The notes: a model not told the origin generated them from the sequence alone. A DNA stretch of 64,000 nucleotides from Metopolophium dirhodum (GCF_019925205.1 NC_083562.1:17670001-17734000), one strand, 5' to 3'. Counted from the stretch's first letter, positions 12,912 to 25,597 are shown. Numbers and translations: made by a program.

Positions 12912-14151
12912 CAATGATGCATGGTATTTCTTATCTGTTCTTTTATATTGTCTAATGTATCTTCTTCATCAATTGGTAATAAGCAGTCCAAATTAGAATA
13001 TTCTAATGTAAGATCATTAGATTCAACATTATAATTGTGTGAAATCTGCCCTTCGACAACCAATGTCAATTTTTCATTGATGTTTCTAATGCTGTGTTTC
13101 AATACTAAAAGATTGTATAAAATGAGTTCCTTAAATTGATCTTCTGAAATTATATATTATACATCATAATTAAAACATTTAAAAATAAAACATTAGAAGG
13201 TTACTATTTTTACATACCTGAAGAATTTTTTTATTTATTTGGTTTTGGAGGCGTTTTTTGTTTATTTTCTAATACTGCAACATAATATAAGAAAATACAA
13301 TAAGTAAGTAGGTAACATAATCCTAGTAAATTGTAATTATTGAACAGTTATAATTATATATTATAATTATATTATATTTTTAAACTAACAAGTAGTCAAC
13401 GGTTGGCTTAAGTTATCTGGTCTAAATAATTGCTTGGATACCGCAGATCTCGCCGCAGATGCTTGTGCTATATTAGAAATACAAATTAATATGTAATGCT
13501 TTTCTTGTTATATAGGTATAGTACAATTTTGAAAAACACTATTAATAATTTTACCATATGTTTTTAATGGTGAATACTTCTGAACAGTAGAAGGAGAAAT
13601 TTCTTGTGAAAGATCTATAAAAACAAAAATTAGTGTAAAACGTTTGTAAGACTATATATCAGCGTATTATATACTAGCCTTAAAATCATATTATTTATAT
13701 ATACTAACAATGGTATTTAGTCATCTTAATAAGAGGTGCTGATTTAATTTTTTTCTCTGTGTTTTGAGTGTAATTTAAAATATTTTTAATTTTTTATATG
13801 ATAGAAAAATTGCATTTTAATAGAACTAATTATTAGGTATACATACGTGATTGAAAAATTTCAGGAGATGGATATACTTTTCTAGGAGATTCAGATAAAT
13901 TTCTCTTTTTGTTTTTGTCTGCTCTTGCCAAATTATTAGGAGAAAGTACAAAATGTTTATTTCTTCTATAAGGTGACACATTTTTCACCATGCAGAAATT
14001 ATCATCAACTGTAAACGGAAATATAATTAAAATTTTTTTTTTGTGAAACAGTTTGGACAACTATAATGAAATTATTCAAGTAACTAATATTCTACAAGTA
14101 TATTACGTAATTCCCCCAAAAACATGATTAGAATAAAATAGTATTATATAT

Positions 14152-16635
14152 CGATGGTGTTTTGTTAAAAGGGCGTATACCACCAAAAATGGAAAAATAG
14201 ATATTGGAAAGAGTTTGAGCATACTAGGAAACGAGACTACTTACTAGGCTGTATGAAAAGATATGATGCAAAGAGACAGTATACTACTCATGAAAATAAC
14301 CGTTTTAATATGTACAAATATTGTTTTTCTTTTAATGATACTACTAAAGTTGTTTGCAGAAAGTTTTTATTAAACACATTGAATATAACTGAAAAGTTAT
14401 AAAGATTTACAAGGGACAATAAAGTTGGTATAAGTTTATCGAAGACTGACGACAGAGGTAAAAAATCAGCACTTAACAAAACCTCTGAAGAAGTTATAAA
14501 AAGTGTTAAGACATTTATAAATAAACTACCAGCTGTACCTTCCCACTATTGTAGGAGTTCCTCGACTAAAAAATACATTGGCAGTGAATTTCAGAGTTTA
14601 GCAAATGTTTATAGAATCTATGTTGAAGATTGTAAACTAAACAATAACATAACAACAGTTTCAAGTGCAATATTTCAAAAACTATGGAGGGATCAATATA
14701 ATATTGGTATACATGTTCCTAAAAAAGACAAATGCACCAACTGTGAAGCTTACAATAACAGAGAAAATTTAACCGAAGATGAAAATATGATACAAAAAAA
14801 TCATCTAAAAGAAAAGCAATATACCTATGATATATTTAAAAGCGATCAAGAAAGAAGTGGAAAACATGGATTTCTATGTTGCAGCTTTGATCTCCAAAAA
14901 GTATTGAATACACCTGCTGGTAATAGTATGTTATTATATTACTCTAGAAAATTAGCTTACTATAATTTAAGTGTATATGAAAGTAACTCAAAAGCAGGAT
15001 TTTGTTATTTGTGGTCAGAGGTTGATGGTCTTAGGGGATCGAATGAAATAAGCAGTATTATATTTTCATATTTGAAATCTGTTGATGAGAGAAGTCCTAT
15101 TATTCAGGACATAGCTTTGTACTGTGACAGTTGTCCTGGGCAAAATAAAAACCACAAAATGATTTCAATGCTACATTATTTTCTTGCAAGATGTTCAAAC
15201 AATATCAAAACTATTACTATAAATTATTTACTTCCTGGTCATACCTATATGCCAGTAGACTCAATACGTGCATGCATTGAGAAAAACATTAAAAAAAAAA
15301 TTATATGGGCCCCTTCTGAGTGGGCAACAGTAATTAGAAACTCTAGAATAAATGCTGGTCCCTACACAACAATTGTTTTAAGCCATACTGACTTTTTAGA
15401 TTGGACTTCTGTGTGCAATTCAATTTTTAATAAACCAAAAATGAAGGATACTAATGATTGTCAAGTAAAATTCAAAGCAATAAGAAGTATTATTTTGGTA
15501 CAAGATAATCCAAACAAAATTAAATTTAGTTATTCATTTGAAAATCAGATTTATAATATTATTGACTTGGAAGCAAACAAACAATTAAGATCATCTGATT
15601 TAACTTTATTAGCTAGTCCAAAACAACTATACACGAATAAATTGCCTTTAAATCGAGAAAAATACAAGGACTTAAGTAATTTATGCACCAAAAATGTTAT
15701 TCCTATATGTTACCAACAAGAATATTTAAATCTACCATATAAATCAGCAATAAGAGATAATCTTCCAGAAACTGATGAAGATGAGTAGATGTAAAACTAT
15801 AATGGATTTTAAATTTAGTTACCTAATACATTTTAAATCTAAATTGTATTATGAGTTAATTATTTTAATTTGTGATAAAATAATATATTTGTTCTTTTTA
15901 TAATAATAATAGCAAAAGAAAATGCTTTTAGTTTGATAATAAGTTTACAGGATTTTGTATCATGATGTATTTTAATAGTTATGATTTATTTTTTTTAATT
16001 TGTAATAATATTATATTTCTTGTTTTTACAATATTATACTTATTTTTTTTTTTAAATATTAACTGTTTTTTACTTTGTTGTTTATAGGTATATAAATTTC
16101 TTTGATTTTTTAACAATATATTTTTGTGTTTTATAATAACATGTTTGCTTTCCAAACATTTTCAATTATAATACAAATAATAATATTATTATTATTATTA
16201 TTAACTATTATTGTTAGGTAGGTATAATAAAAACAATGATTACTACTAGTTGTACAGAGGCTTTCAGAAAATCTGTAATGCTAAAAGGGCGAATACCACA
16301 CAAAATAACTTTTGACAATAAGAAGTTCAAAATATTAAACTAGTATAAAGGGCGTGTACCACATGTATACATCTTTAAAGTACAGGCGTTCGAAAATCTA
16401 TGTTGTAAAAGGGCGCATACCACGACTACTATCACTTTGAATGATGATAACTATAATTCACATATTATGTTTAAGCATTTGAATGATATGTTTTATCAAA
16501 TTATCAACATGTCTTCTATATGAAGATATAACCGAGATCAACCTATTTTAACGGTATAATCTTTAAAAACACTATTTTGCTCGTCCTAAACAATTTCAAT
16601 TATGTGGTATACGCCCTTTTGACAAAACACCATCG
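14152..16635 (+). mobile_element. 2.48 kb DNA transposon with repeated 15-bp end motif
   Basis: Terminal inverted repeats of about 33 bp start CGATGGTGTTTTGT and run into AAAAGGGCGTATACCAC. The right copy differs by one base. Flanks read ATATAT on both sides, so the target duplication is 4-6 bp but blurred by the AT palindrome. The motif AAAGGGCG-x-(A/G)TACCAC recurs inside near the right end, at about 16,284, 16,346 and 16,407, and in both termini. This looks like a set of transposase binding sites. It carries one broken transposase gene and sits in an intron of the DUF4806 pseudogene. Confidence 0.8.
14169..15788 (+). pseudogene. DDE-type transposase (CDSCPGQNKN family), one nonsense codon
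   Basis: One frame stays open from 14,169 to the stop at 15,786-15,788 apart from a TAA at 14,400-14,402. The part after the stop, from the ATG at 14,787, encodes 333 residues. Visible blocks are a Cys pair KCTNCEAY near 14,730, FDLQKVLNTP near 14,890 (likely first acidic residue), LWSEVDGLRGSNEIS near 15,010 and YCDSCPGQNKNHKM near 15,120 (second acidic residue). This pattern belongs to a large uncharacterised eukaryotic transposase-like group, probably DUF7869-like. No start codon lies before 14,253, so a 5' exon or start is missing. It would cut and rejoin the element's ends if intact; here it is probably inactive. Confidence 0.7.
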
Positions 16636-18200
16636 ATATATAATATATTATAGGTAGGTACATACTAGATTCAAAAACTGGAGTTTTTGATGGTGATTTG
16701 ACGAATGTTCGTATATTTTTTGATGGACTAATGAGCATATCATCAACACAAGCTGTAAAAAAATATGAGTCATTAGAAATGAATATAGAGAACATAAAAT
16801 TAAATATACTATATTAATAAATCATTGAAAACTTACATTTCTTAGACAGAGAATTAATGTTATTTGTAGGTACTGGAATTATTATCACCTACAATAAAGA
16901 TTTTTATCAATTTTGAAGTACAATACATTTTAGGTAGGTATAGTCATTATAATTATATATTTACTTACCAGAATCATAAGCTGGTAATTCATAATTATTG
17001 TCATCGCATCAGTTTCAATGTCTACAAAAATAAAATAAAAATAATACACATTTTATAAACATAAGTTAATAATTGTATAAAGTACTATTAATAATAAAAT
17101 ATTTTTTTCCAATATTAATTAAATTATTAAAGAAGGTATACTCTACATAATATAATCATCTTACCTGATTTGTCGGCGCCATATACCGTTTTTTTGTTAT
17201 TACTGCAATTATTACCAGATTTTGATTTTTTTCCATTATTTGTATTTTTTATTTTAGAATAATTATCATCTTCAGAAGATGATAAATCCGAAGTGATCAA
17301 TTATTTTTTGCATTTCGTTCGAGCAACAAGAAACGATTCTAAAATGTATATCAAAATAATTATAGGTTATATTATTATAAAATGTAGTTATTATTTTGTA
17401 AAAAAAATATAAGCTTACAAATATTTGTAGACATATAATATTGTAGTATTTGGTATACATTGGTTTTTAATAAAACGTTTCACATGGGTCTTAGGCCAAG
17501 CACATGTATCATCTTTAAACCATGTGCTAGGTACAACATCTACTCCATTATCTTTAAAGAAGTGAATAACCGACCACGTCATATTGAATATTGTAAACAA
17601 AAGTAAATGTCAATCAAACGATTATATTAAAATAAATTGCATTGAATTCCAAATTACCGACATCAGTACGTACTATTATAACAATTAACAATGTGAGTAC
17701 ACGAATAACAATTTATAGAGCAGGTACGTGATAATATTGAACCGTGATTCACTGGCGTCGATTATCGAAGCAGGTTAAGAAAACACGTTGAGCAATAAGC
17801 CGTTAAGGTTTAACAACAAAATGTTCTATGACGCCATGACACCCATGACGATGACAGAAAACTATAAAAGTAAACGAGCCGAGTAGCCGACCTCGCGTCC
17901 CGTACCCCACCTATATGGCAGTACCGTTTACGAATACGGGTAAACAAGGTTGTAACATCAAGTCGGTTATTAGCTCGTTTCCTAGGTTTAGAGACATCGC
18001 AGACTACATACTTTATATCGGCCGATAGTTTAGTCGGGTTGGGCTACTATCGCGCATATTGGGCCAACTAAACAGTTTGGTTGGTGGTGAGTACGCAAAC
18101 TAGCTTGGCTAGTCGGCCGACTGCTCTGGAAAGATTTTTCTAGTTGTACTGAATTCTGCTGACGATAGTAGTCGATGTTTAGTATACCTTTCGTTTAAAA

Positions 18201-20929
18201 ATGTTGTCAAGAAATGTTATTATTGCGTTAATACAACGAAGACGGATTATGAAGAGAATGAAGAAGAGAAACAGAGAATATTGGGTGCATCCAATCTATA
18301 GTAGTAGATTATTGCATGGAAAATTTCATACATTGCATTCCAAATTATTGAATTTCCCAGAAAAGTTTTTTGGCTACTATCGTATGAGCATAACAAGCTT
18401 CAATGAACTCGTCAAATTAATTGGACCAGCAATAGCGAAGGAGAATACACAGTTAAGACTCTCTATACCTGTGGAAGAAAGATTGAGTGTTACGATACGG
18501 TAAGATAAACCACAAAAATTATTAATTCTCTTTTATTATTTTATTAAAGTTAAAACCGCAAAACTAAGTATATTGAAAAAAAATAAAATAATATATATAT
18601 AATATTATTACAATGTTCATAAGTCATATATTTCCGTATCATCTGAAAAATTAGAAAAATGAGAACGAACTGTATCATTAGAATTTTCTGACGATGGAGT
18701 ATTTTGAATATCTTGAAACGTAGGCAAACTGTGTGGTGTGGTAAAACTGGACGTATAATTTGAATGCTGAGATAGTTGTGGTGGTGGCATGATGTTACTC
18801 CCTGGATGATATACAGGATAAGACAACGGTCGCTGTAAGACATTGTAGCTACTTGTTGATTGAGAACTTGTCTCAAAACGCCTTGCTAGTGTTATTTGTT
18901 TAAAAATGTTAAGAATACCAATTTTAGCATCGAGTTTTTCTTCTGCGTTTAATTTCTGGAGTGATGGGACAAGAGATAAAGCAAAATTTGTATCTTCATC
19001 AACCGGCTGATTTAATGCTTTTATTAATGCTTCGTCCAACTCGTCTGGTTTCGATACATTTATAGTCCTCTTTTTCCGATTAGGAATAGGTGTTGAAGTG
19101 GTAGGGCCAGTGTCGTTATTATCGTTGTCGTCTTCGTCTTCATGAGAATCATTTGGTTCCAGGTTACCTTCTGTTCGCCGATTTTCCATACAAGGAAGTA
19201 AAAATAATAATTTTTCAAAATACACATATTTACGCCTCTTGGTTGCAGCTTGTCCTGATTTTGTGTTTTTTTGGGCGTTTAATTCTCTACGAAAACAAGT
19301 TCGTAAATTAGCCCATTTTTTTTGCACTTCATGACCTGAATAATAATAATGAAAATATAATTATAAGTACAATATATATTGACCAAAAAAATTACATTTG
19401 AAAATTTCATTGTGTGTATAAAATATAACAAATTAACCAAAATCGTTATTATTGGTTTTAATATGTAATTTAGTCTACAATTGAATATAAAATATCTGTA
19501 AAAAAAAACTGAATTTATTAATTTATTAAATTTTTTGGTTACAGTATGAACTATTTATGAGGATCTTTGTTTTAAATTTTCAATCCTCAGTTATAAAAAC
19601 TGAATAATTTATAATTTTTTAATTCTGATGATTGATAATAATGTTCGAGATACTTTAGACAAATTTTGTCAAATTTTGAACTTAAAATTTAATGTGAATT
19701 TCTTGTAGACATTTTTATTATAAAGGTAGACAAACTTATGAGGAATCTTGTATTACATTTTGAAAACTTAGATTTAAAAGTAAAAAAATTTTTATGAATT
19801 TAACACAAAATGATTTGCAAATTTTCGTCATTATATTACGTATTTTGTCAATATTTTAACTTATAACTTATATCTATAATGCTTTGATCAAAAAGTATTT
19901 GAAAGTATTTGAAATACAAAAAAGCGGGTAAGTAAGTGGATGTCGCTCTGCTGTACAGTAGTTAGTTATTGTAATGGAACTATTAAATTTGAATTCAATG
20001 ATATAATAAATATTTAATTATAATTAATTCTTTCCAGATATTTGGCTACCGGAGCTAGTTTCAACTCGTTGTCTTTTGAGTATCTAATGGGAGCTTCTAC
20101 AATACGAGATATAACTAAATCTACATGTGAGCAAATATGGAACATACTTCAACCGTTATTTATGGCAATCAAACAAGAAGATGACTGGATTAAAATTGCT
20201 GACCAATTTTATACTCGCACAAACTTTCCCAATATCATTGGAGCGATAGATGGCAAGCATATTAGGATGATACAACCAGAACATTCCGGAACATCATATT
20301 TTAATTACAAAAAATTCTTCTCTTGCGTTTTAATGGCTTGGACAGATGCAGATTATAAATTTGTTTACATAGATGTTGGTTCTTATGGAACAGCTAGTGA
20401 TTCAGAAATATTTAAAACATCTGAAATGGGAAAACGGCTTTCTGAAAACCAGCTTAATATTCCCTCCGGGAGGCATTTGCCAAATGATGATGACGGAAAT
20501 GTCATTCCATTCTCTGTCGTTGGTGATGAAGCGTTTGGACTTGGAAATCACATTTTAAGACCTTATGCAAAAAGAAATTTAAACTATACCAAGCGAATTT
20601 TTAACTATAGACATACAAGAGCTCGTCGTGTGGTTGAGTGTACATTTGGGATTCTTGCAAACAAATGGCGTATATTTCACCGCCCAATTGATGTGAATAT
20701 CGATTTTTGTGTTCGTATTATAAAAGCCTGCTGTGTTCTTCATAATTATGTACGTATCAAAGATGGAGTAAAATTTACAGATACTCTCTACAATTGTCCC
20801 ATGGATAACTTATCGATAATTAATGAAAACAACCGTGGGAGAAATAATATGGACAGTGTGCGACAGTACATGTCTTCATATTTTATTTCTCCAGAAGGCG
20901 CCATTTCATGTCAATATGACAAAGTGTAA
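18201..20929 (+). CDS. PIF/Harbinger DDE transposase, two exons
   Basis: Exon 1 is 18,201-18,499 (donor GTAAG) and exon 2 is 20,038-20,929 (acceptor TTTCCAG). The join is in phase and gives about 396 residues, the usual length. Exon 1 holds a basic N-terminus and a helix-rich region (FNELVKLIGPAI). Exon 2 holds the DDE_Tnp_4 domain: AIDGKHI (first D), VGSYGTASDSEIF (second D), then DEAFGL, RARRVVECTFGIL (E) and ACCVLHNYVR. No stop or frameshift was seen. The enzyme cuts and joins element ends at TTA-type targets, normally together with the MADF/Myb-like partner encoded opposite. The 1.5 kb intron contains the 3' part of the partner gene on the other strand and an R1 insertion. Confidence 0.9.
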
Positions 20930-21493
20930 TAACTAATAAATAAAACTATACATTATCTAATTCTACTATAGTGTATACTCTTATAATTTTAAATGTAAGC
21001 CGATGTTGTATTATTTGTTAAAACTAGATTAAAATTAATAACATAAAAATAATCACTGCGACATCGTTATCGCAACGCTGTGTCGTGGAAACTTTGATAT
21101 AAGTAGTAGGTAGTTATTTTTAAAAAACGCGTTTAATATATTTATACTTAACAAAATTTGGTATCTATTGTACGTATATTTATATCTATTATACTATTAT
21201 TATACTTATACGTAATTATAATTATAATTTTAGAACATTATTAGTAGATTATTATTTTTCATTTGATAATGAATTTGATTGATGGCACTCATGCCATTGC
21301 TCTTACCTTGTTTTGTTTTTTCCTGGGCACCAAGCTCATTCCAATCGGGAATAACTACTTCACACACTTCTTCCCATAGCTTTTTCTTTAGATTTATATC
21401 AGAGTACTCTTTAAGTTGTTTTTTATATAGTGCTGGTCTCTTTTCAATTTCTTCTATCAAATTTTCGATAGACGTTTCCACGAGCATCGACAT
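18617..21493 (-). CDS. Harbinger partner protein with MADF and BESS motifs, two exons
   Basis: Minus strand. Exon 1 is 21,307-21,493 and exon 2 is 18,617-19,335. The GTAAG donor and TTCAG acceptor join in phase, giving about 301 residues. The MADF (Myb/SANT-like) domain spans the splice: LIEEIEKRPALYKKQ and LWEEVCEVV in exon 1, then VQKKWANLRTCFRREL in exon 2. An acidic Asp/Glu/Asn stretch (SHEDEDDNDNNDT) follows, then a BESS-like motif, ALSLVPSLQKLNAEEKLDAK, near residue 210, and a Ser/Thr-rich tail. Harbinger elements use such a protein to bind DNA and bring the transposase to the nucleus and element ends. Its single intron contains exon 2 of the transposase on the opposite strand. Confidence 0.85.
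19380..20010 (+). repeat. R1 repeat inside the Harbinger transposase intron
   Basis: It carries the head motif AAGTGGATGTCGCTCTGCTG at about 19,933 and body blocks seen in the other R1 copies: GACAAACTTATGAGGAATCT at 19,730 and TGTTTTAAATTTTCAATCCT at 19,567. The head lies downstream of a body, as in 9.7-11 kb. This suggests the source is a tandem array or a circularly permuted unit. Confidence 0.65.
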
Positions 21494-21780
21494 CGTGCGA
21501 CAACGTACTACCTTCCCTCTCCAAAGCTCTGGCGAATCGGCCGAGTCGGCAGACTAAAAATCGGCAGAGTGCGCGCGTGAAATGATCGCCATACTGATTA
21601 AGCAGTCGGCCGATAGTTGACCAACAGTTCAGTTTGAAGGCAATCGTGTAGTCCATCAAACTTATTTATCGGCCGATTTTAAATCGTTATAATGTGCGCT
21701 CTTGCATACAACTTTGTACTGATTAAGAACCCGACTAAACTATTGGCCGATATAAAGTCTGTAGTCTGCGATGTCTCTTA

Positions 21781-22765
21781 GACTTCAGATCATAGGTAAA
21801 CGTTAACACAATCAGCTGATCAGCGTCTTTGTTGTTGTTTAACGTTCCGTTTCCCGGGTTCGGGTTTTCGTGATTAGATCAGTACCAGATACCTACAACT
21901 TATTAGGTACCTATAATATTATTTAATACAATAATATAAAATATAATATTAATATTGTGTGGTTGTAATACATTTACCAACACAGATAATATAATATATG
22001 TATATAATATTATACATATATATTATGTGCTTACCAAAGTCCCAAATGGCAAATAGACGATATTAAATAATAACAACTCTTGAGATTTGTAAACTTGTAA
22101 CTTTTAATGAAGTATACTCAATAGTCAGTATCTGCTTCAATATGAATGGTTTGAATAGGGAGTTAATTTATTTTTATGTATCAGACATAGAATAAGCTAA
22201 CATGTATTCGTATATTTCATAGGTACATATTGAAATATAATTACTAATATCCCACATAACATGCCAACTTTTAATTAATGTCGTTATTTAAATGAATGTT
22301 AAGTTTTGATTGAGTAGTGATCGTTTTAAGATGAAATAAAGCTCGCATAAATCTTATTTGGACCAAAAAAATAGATCGAATGAACCTTTATCTACAATGT
22401 TGGTTGAGTGTCATAAAATAAATATCTATTTAACCTGTTAAAACCATTTCTTCAAGATTTATTTGACCTCGATATGATCATTTCTTAATTGGTATTGGAT
22501 ATTAATTGAACTTTGTATAATTGAATAAATATTATGTTAATTGAACCTTAATATATTTTATATTCTAGCTTAACTAAACCATTAAATATAGATTAAATGA
22601 CATACATTTAATGTTTGTTTACCTTTAATTGAATGGTATAAATAGTTCAATCAGAATTATTATTACAAGTTTTATTTATATAATGAGGTTATAGCCTTAT
22701 AGGTAGGTATAGAGAAGACTTAACTAGAGGTAAATAATGATGATTGCAAAATTAATTAAAATACT
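21781..22765. other. AT-rich stretch, no gene seen
   Basis: It lies between the Harbinger right end and a tandem duplication. Only short chance frames are present. A palindromic AT run (TATATAATATTATACATATA) lies at about 22,001-22,020. Confidence 0.5.
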
Positions 22766-23360
22766 ATATTTATCATATAACAAATGAAAAAGTGAATATT
22801 ATCCACAGTTTATGTGTGACAATGCTTTGTGTAGAACAAGCAAAGTAAATAATAAAAAAATTGCCTGTGATACAAATCATGTGATTATAATATAATACTA
22901 AAAAAAACTTGCAAAATATTAAAATGTAAAATAAAAAAAATAAAAGTGTATCATATAACTTCATAACCATAAAAAAATATATGAAACCACATTATATTTA
23001 AACAAATATTATAAGTATAAAAATTAAATAGAATGTAAATCACTGGTTATGTAAATGATTATTAATACTATTAAATTATCATAATGTAACAAATGGAAAA
23101 GTGAATAACATCTACAATTGATTAAAACAATAGCAAAGTAAATAATAAAAAAATTGCAAGAAATACAAATCTTGTGATTATACAATATTAAAAAAATTTG
23201 CAAAATATTAAAATATAAAATTAACAAAATAAATGTGTATCATATAACTTCATAACCATAAAAAAAATCATATATGAAACCACATTATATTTAAACAAAT
23301 TATTAGTGTAAAAATTAAATAGAATGTAAATAACTGGTTATGTAAATGATTTTATACTTA
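22766..23360. repeat. Tandem duplication, about 306 bp x 2
   Basis: Copy 1 starts near 22,770 and copy 2 near 23,078. Shared blocks are AAAGTGAATA, GCAAAGTAAATAATAAAAAA, GTGTATCATATAACTTCATA and CTGGTTATGTAAATGATT. The copies differ by several small indels. The matching short minus-strand frames in the two copies (with an NFFIIYFA string) are chance frames in AT-rich sequence. Confidence 0.75.
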
Positions 23361-23594
23361 GCGTAGTTATTAATATAAAAAAGAATTTAACGTTTATGTT
23401 ATACATTTGTTACGTAATTAATCTTTCAAATAGGTATAGTGTATATTATGATTGTTATTTATAACGTTTACCTAATACCTATTGTTTTTAAAATTTCATT
23501 TAAAATTATAATATCAGTATTAATAAGTATACAGAAATTATTATATTAAGAAATTCTGTACACTATAATAATATATTTAGGATTATTATAAAAA

Positions 23595-24234
23595 TTATTT
23601 TCCTGCCTTATCTTTAATTTTAAATGGAGTTTGAATAAGAACGTACTTAATAACCTGATCAATTTCATTAGCTGCGTTATCAGCATTGGCAAATTTTTTG
23701 ATTGTAAGGACAGAATCTAAAAAATTAAAATTCTAAAAATGAATTAATTAATACAAAATCAAAATTACTATATTGTTATTTAAGTTTAACTTACCAAAAA
23801 TAATTTTATTTAGAAGCAATTTCTCAAATGGTCGTTTTTTGTTACCACGACCACTATATGAAAATTCACATAATATTTCTGGTATAAATAATATAGCCAT
23901 TATTCTTTTTGCCATAATTTTTATTGACTTTCCTCCCACAGATGATAAACGTTTAATCTATGACAATAAAAATATATAACTTATTTAATAACAGTTCATA
24001 CACGTATGAAATTCTTAAAAATCTTTACCATCTGATACCGATAATGTTTATTGTTAGACAAATCATTTTCTAATTCTTCCAACTGTTCCTGAGTTTTGAT
24101 TGGTAATTTATTATCTATATCACCAGTGTCATATATACTCAAATCCTTAGTTTTTGTCAAGTTGTTTTCCTGCATTGATCTTAATTCGTACTTTATTGTT
24201 ACCATAAAATTTAACAATTTTGCATACTGATCAT
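23595..24234 (-). pseudogene. DUF4806 gene, last three exons of a second copy
   Basis: Minus-strand exons 24,029-24,234, 23,795-23,957 and 23,595-23,716 have clean GT...AG borders and compatible phases, ending in TAA at 23,595-23,597. They encode the C-terminal DUF4806 domain: LPIKTQEQLEELENDL, LSSVGGKSIKIMAKRIMA, LFIPEILCEFSYSGRG and a KKFANADNAANEIDQV tail. The N-terminal exons are not visible upstream to 24,640, where a BEL/Pao element begins. They may lie beyond that element or be lost. The first exon here is the homologue of the last exon of the copy at 12.9-17.6 kb, so these are two paralogues, one missing its front and one missing its back. This part could still be functional if upstream exons exist beyond 32.2 kb. 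Confidence 0.65.
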
Positions 24235-24642
24235 CTATTTATAAAAAAAAAAAATTAAATAAGATAATAATATATATTGGTTTGCGCCTAATTAGTAACT
24301 TTGCTAAAGCGGTATCCCTAGTATTTAATTTTTATGGTGGGTGAGTGAATTGAGAATGCTTAATAATATATATTATAATTAAATCAATCATGATATATAA
24401 TATATTAACCAATATATCGTCCCCGATCATGCAAAACATAATAAGTCCAAAACTCGATTCTTCTGGTTTATTATTATATAGAATTCAGTTCAAATGCTAT
24501 ACATATGCTATATTCAACTAAGTCCCAATATTATTTAAACATGTTAAATAAACAATTTAAAATTTAAACTAAGCCCATTTAAAATATAGTTTCCTAAATA
24601 TGAAGAACACACTAGTCCATGTAAACTATATGCAAGACTCAA

Positions 24643-25378
24643 TGTTGCGTACCAAGTCTCGTTAATAGGTAACGGGATTGTTGGCCACGCGATGAATATA
24701 AATTTACCGGTGATGGTGAACCTCATAGAGTTCTACTGTGTTTGACGAGAGGTGGTTGAAAGAATAACAACGCTGGTGTTTAGTGTAGAATAAATAAATA
24801 ATAATTTTGAGGCTGATACGAATAATCACATTACATATATAAACGGTGTTAGTAATATGGCAATAATAATAATAATAAGAATAATAGCAAGTAGTAAAAT
24901 ACAATAATAAATAAGTTATAGCAAGTACAATAATAGATATAAGTACAGTTACAATAATATGGCGTATAGCTGACTCACGACAACCGTATGCGCGATGGCC
25001 TGGCAATAGCTCCAAAATGGTTGATGAGTTGAGATGTGTGAAGTGATGGTGATGGACAATGTTGACGTATGTAGATCGTATTTAGATTGGTGTGCACATA
25101 GGACGTGTATTACCAATAAATAGTCACTGCATCACACGTGACAAGGCGCATGATGACGCTGGCACCACAAGGATATAATAGAATCACTTTGTCGTTGAAT
25201 ATTGATATGTATATAATAGTACAATATACGACGGATTTATTCCCTTTGAGGACGTCGCGACGATGTGTGACAATGTGGCTGTCCGTGCGACGACTGGTTG
25301 GCCGTGGCCTAGAGTCACGGCTACGATATACGTGCGTTACGTTATATAACGCCGTCGTGCATAGGACTCTACGCAACA
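24643..25378 (-). repeat. 3' LTR of the BEL/Pao element
   Basis: It begins TGTTGCGTA and ends TACGCAACA on the plus strand, a perfect 9-bp inverted end. The length is 736 bp, equal to the other LTR. Frames of 60-103 aa inside it are present in both LTRs and have no domain. Confidence 0.95.
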
Positions 25379-25391
25379 TACTCCCCCCATT
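25379..25391 (-). other. Polypurine tract of the BEL/Pao element
   Basis: Read on the minus strand it is AATGGGGGGAGTA, directly before the 3' LTR. This is where plus-strand DNA priming occurs in LTR elements. Confidence 0.8.
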
Positions 25392-25597
25392 GAAAGGGTA
25401 GGTTGCTTTCAATTATTTTAGTCTTCCTCCATTTTTGTTGAACATCTCCCCTTTTCACGGTCCATCCAATACGCATTTTACCGGTTATATTGTCGTAATA
25501 ATTATATAATGCAAATACACGAAAATAATATAAAATACAAATTAATAATAAAAATAATTCACCCACGTAAACAGGAAAATAATAGGAACAGAAGTAA

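Larger units (their letters stand above)
12912..17582 (-). pseudogene. DUF4806-type multi-exon gene, decayed and 3'-truncated
   Basis: Minus-strand exons with GT...AG borders can be traced at 17,419-17,582, 17,165-17,338, 16,969-17,021, 16,837-16,888, 16,666-16,752, 13,847-14,008, 13,555-13,614, 13,390-13,467, 13,218-13,274 and 12,912-13,143. The first exon encodes a VIHFFKDNGVDVVPSTWF-type start typical of aphid DUF4806 proteins. The second holds SDLSSSEDD. The last begins the conserved region (FKELILYNLLVLK...LDCLLPIDEEDTL). Breaks: the exon 1-2 phases do not agree, a TAA sits in exon 2 (17,301-17,303), another TAA sits in exon 9 (13,231-13,233), and the last two exons are absent. A DNA transposon lies in the intron between exons 5 and 6. 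Known members are nuclear or uncharacterised, so I assign no function. Confidence 0.55.
17991..21777. mobile_element. Complete PIF/Harbinger transposon, 3.8 kb
   Basis: Terminal inverted repeats of about 50 bp begin GAGACATCGCAGACTACA, with two visible mismatches between ends. They are flanked by TTA on both sides (17,988-17,990 and 21,778-21,780), the 3-bp target duplication normal for this superfamily. Subterminal GTCGGCCGA motifs recur near both ends. It carries the two genes expected of the family: a spliced DDE transposase (plus) and a spliced MADF/BESS protein (minus). Their introns and exons interleave. An R1-type repeat lies in the transposase intron. Confidence 0.93.

Noticed and set aside
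18550..18876. 108-codon minus frame and the 61-codon plus frame at 20,373
   Set aside because: They overlap the MADF/BESS exon and the DDE exon in other frames; the real genes explain the sequence.
24704..25015. 103-codon minus-strand frame, also at 31,525-31,836
   Set aside because: It lies wholly inside the BEL/Pao LTR and is duplicated only because the LTR is. It has no domain.
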